A stretch of 64,000 nucleotides of DNA from Thiohalocapsa sp963695445 (GTDB taxonomy: Bacteria; Pseudomonadota; Gammaproteobacteria; Chromatiales; Chromatiaceae), in assembly GCA_963695445.1 (NCBI GenBank), contig CAVOGV010000023.1, forward strand, positions 72,032-136,031, in the 5' to 3' direction. The translations under genes and the position numbers were made by a program. Below, in pieces: positions 63,069 to 64,000 of the stretch. Position 1 is the stretch's first letter. The number at the start of each line of letters is the position of its first letter. A model generated the notes under the pieces. That model had not been told where the DNA came from. It saw only the letters and a program-made list of their open reading frames with translations, and made no database searches.

Positions 63069-63653
63069 ATGCCTGCAACCGTGTCTTGTCTCCGCCGTGC
63101 CCACCGGTTCGTGCCCCTCGCGGCCCTTTTGCTACTGACGGCCATCGCGCTGATCCTGGCGCCGGTGTCCGCCGCCGCGGAAGACCCGCTGCGAGCGCTG
63201 AAGGCGGCCTTCATCTACAAGTTCACCAGCTTCGTCGACTGGCCCGCGGCACAGGCCGGTACGCCATTCGTCATCTGCGTCATGGCCGATCCAGCCATGC
63301 AGGCGGCGCTCGCCGAGCTGACCGAGCCGGCCCGGCGGGTGGGCGAGCGGGTGATCCGGGTGCGCGGGCTCGCCGGCGTCGATGGCATGGACGGCTGTCA
63401 GATCCTGTTCATCGGCGCCGCCGCCGCTGGGCGCCTGGGCGCCATCGCTCGGCGCAGCGCAGGCAAGCCGGTGCTCTTGGTTGGCGATACACCCGGATTC
63501 GCTGGCAAGGGTGTGGCCATCGAGCTGTTCGACCAGTCCGACATCTTTCGCAAGAAGGTCCGGCTGCGCTTTCGCATCGACCCGAAGGCGCTCAAGGGCC
63601 GGGGGCTGACCGTCTCCGCGCAGCTCTACGACGTGGCGGAGGTGGTGCAGTGA
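63069..63653 (+). CDS. YfiR-family (DUF4154) periplasmic protein
   Basis: 194 residues with a signal peptide (LAALLLLTAIALILAPVSAA). Body: PLRALKAAFIYKFTSFVDWP, FVICVMADPAMQAALAEL, GCQILFIGAAAAGRL, VLLVGDTPGFAGKGVAIELF and KVRLRFRIDPKALKGRGLTV are typical of DUF4154. YfiR of Pseudomonas binds the periplasmic part of YfiN and holds it inactive. Here the next gene overlaps by four bases (GTGA) and starts with a matching sensor, so the pair is likely coupled the same way. Confidence 0.93.
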   Translation: MPATVSCLRRAHRFVPLAALLLLTAIALILAPVSAAAEDPLRALKAAFIYKFTSFVDWPAAQAGTPFVICVMADPAMQAALAELTEPARRVGERVIRVRGLAGVDGMDGCQILFIGAAAAGRLGAIARRSAGKPVLLVGDTPGFAGKGVAIELFDQSDIFRKKVRLRFRIDPKALKGRGLTVSAQLYDVAEVVQ

Positions 63654-64000
63654 GACTGCCGGGAATGACCTCGATCCGCTGGCGTCTGCTGGCCCTGTCC
63701 GCGGCCATCAGCGTGCTGACGCTGGTGATCGCCGGCACCCTGTTCGTGATCAACGACGTCGTCATGCTGCGCCAGCAAATGGCGCGGGACCTGGAGGTGC
63801 TGTCGGTGGTAGTCGGCGACAACAGCCTGTCGGCGCTGGACTTCGATGCGCCGGAGACGGCGGAGAAGAACCTGGCCAGCCTGCGCCGCGAATACCAGGT
63901 CCGCTACGCAGCACTGTATGACGCCGCCGGCCAGCGCTTCGCGAGCTACCAGCGGGATGCCGCGGCGCCGGTGCTGGAGCCGGCGCAGGCCGGTGACGGG
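63650..64000 (+). CDS. CHASE8-type membrane sensor (kinase or diguanylate cyclase), partial
   Basis: GTG 63650 overlaps the YfiR stop. The first 117 codons show a transmembrane helix (LLALSAAISVLTLVIAGTLF) followed by periplasmic sequence (RQQMARDLEVLSVVVGDNSL, SALDFDAPETAEKNLASLRR, YAALYDAAGQRFASYQRD), the CHASE8 pattern found in YfiN and related histidine kinases. The output domain lies beyond the right edge. Confidence 0.82.
   Translation, partial: MRLPGMTSIRWRLLALSAAISVLTLVIAGTLFVINDVVMLRQQMARDLEVLSVVVGDNSLSALDFDAPETAEKNLASLRREYQVRYAALYDAAGQRFASYQRDAAAPVLEPAQAGDG

Noticed and set aside
1..64000. tRNA, rRNA or prophage genes
   Set aside because: No cloverleaf-like sequence with a T-arm, no rRNA-like tract and no phage structural or integrase gene was seen by reading.

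Overview
The window comes from a GC-rich gammaproteobacterium. Gene content (nickel ECF transporter with NikR, alaC-hom pair, YfiR-type signalling, RAYT/REP elements, multiheme cytochromes) fits the Chromatiales (purple sulfur bacteria and relatives), but nothing in the window fixes the genus. There are no rRNA or tRNA genes, no CRISPR array and no prophage.

About 1-30.5 kb is a copper/redox secretion island. On the minus strand a tight operon encodes a secreted 1,900-residue beta-helix protein, then three multicopper-oxidase-like (MCO) proteins (A, B, and C fused to cadherin/Ig-type repeats), then an incomplete secreted protein. A NarL-type regulator and a cytoplasmic multi-PAS kinase flank its promoter. 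On the plus strand follow an OmpR-family (PmrA/QseB-type) two-component system, a ten-heme secreted cytochrome, a canonical four-motif MCO, an FKBP isomerase and a CusBA metal-efflux pair. At 32.6-35.9 kb lies a second cytochrome (nine hemes) with a TlpA-like thioredoxin. PmrA-type boxes (YTTAAK-N5-YTTAAK) stand before both cytochromes, and an imperfect one stands before the canonical MCO. This suggests one regulon for an extracellular metal-oxidation, metal-defence or electron-transfer apparatus.

36-41 kb is a nickel-uptake operon nikK-cbiM-nikL-cbiQ-cbiO, divergent from nikR, with an E. coli-like NikR operator between them. 41-47.5 kb holds housekeeping genes (hom, alaC, a GGDEF protein, an NTAQ-like N-terminal glutamine amidohydrolase, an Mth938-like protein) interspersed with dispersed intergenic repeats. 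47.8-56.7 kb has two paralogous secreted beta-helix proteins (one with a PEP-CTERM-like tail, the other with fibronectin III domains) and small exported proteins. 57-62.9 kb carries VapBC and MazF toxin-antitoxin pairs, a REP-associated transposase amid its palindromes, a TonB receptor and a Uma2 nuclease. The right edge has a YfiR-type protein and the start of a CHASE8-type sensor.

Many genes are interrupted by one-base frameshifts while neighbours are clean (3.7-18.3 kb is intact, including a 5.7 kb gene). The broken frames keep coherent protein sequence. Several indels (for example in alaC) change homopolymer length, so residual sequencing error is the likeliest cause. Genes marked pseudogene may be whole in the living organism, except the evident fragments at 21.2 and 31.8 kb.
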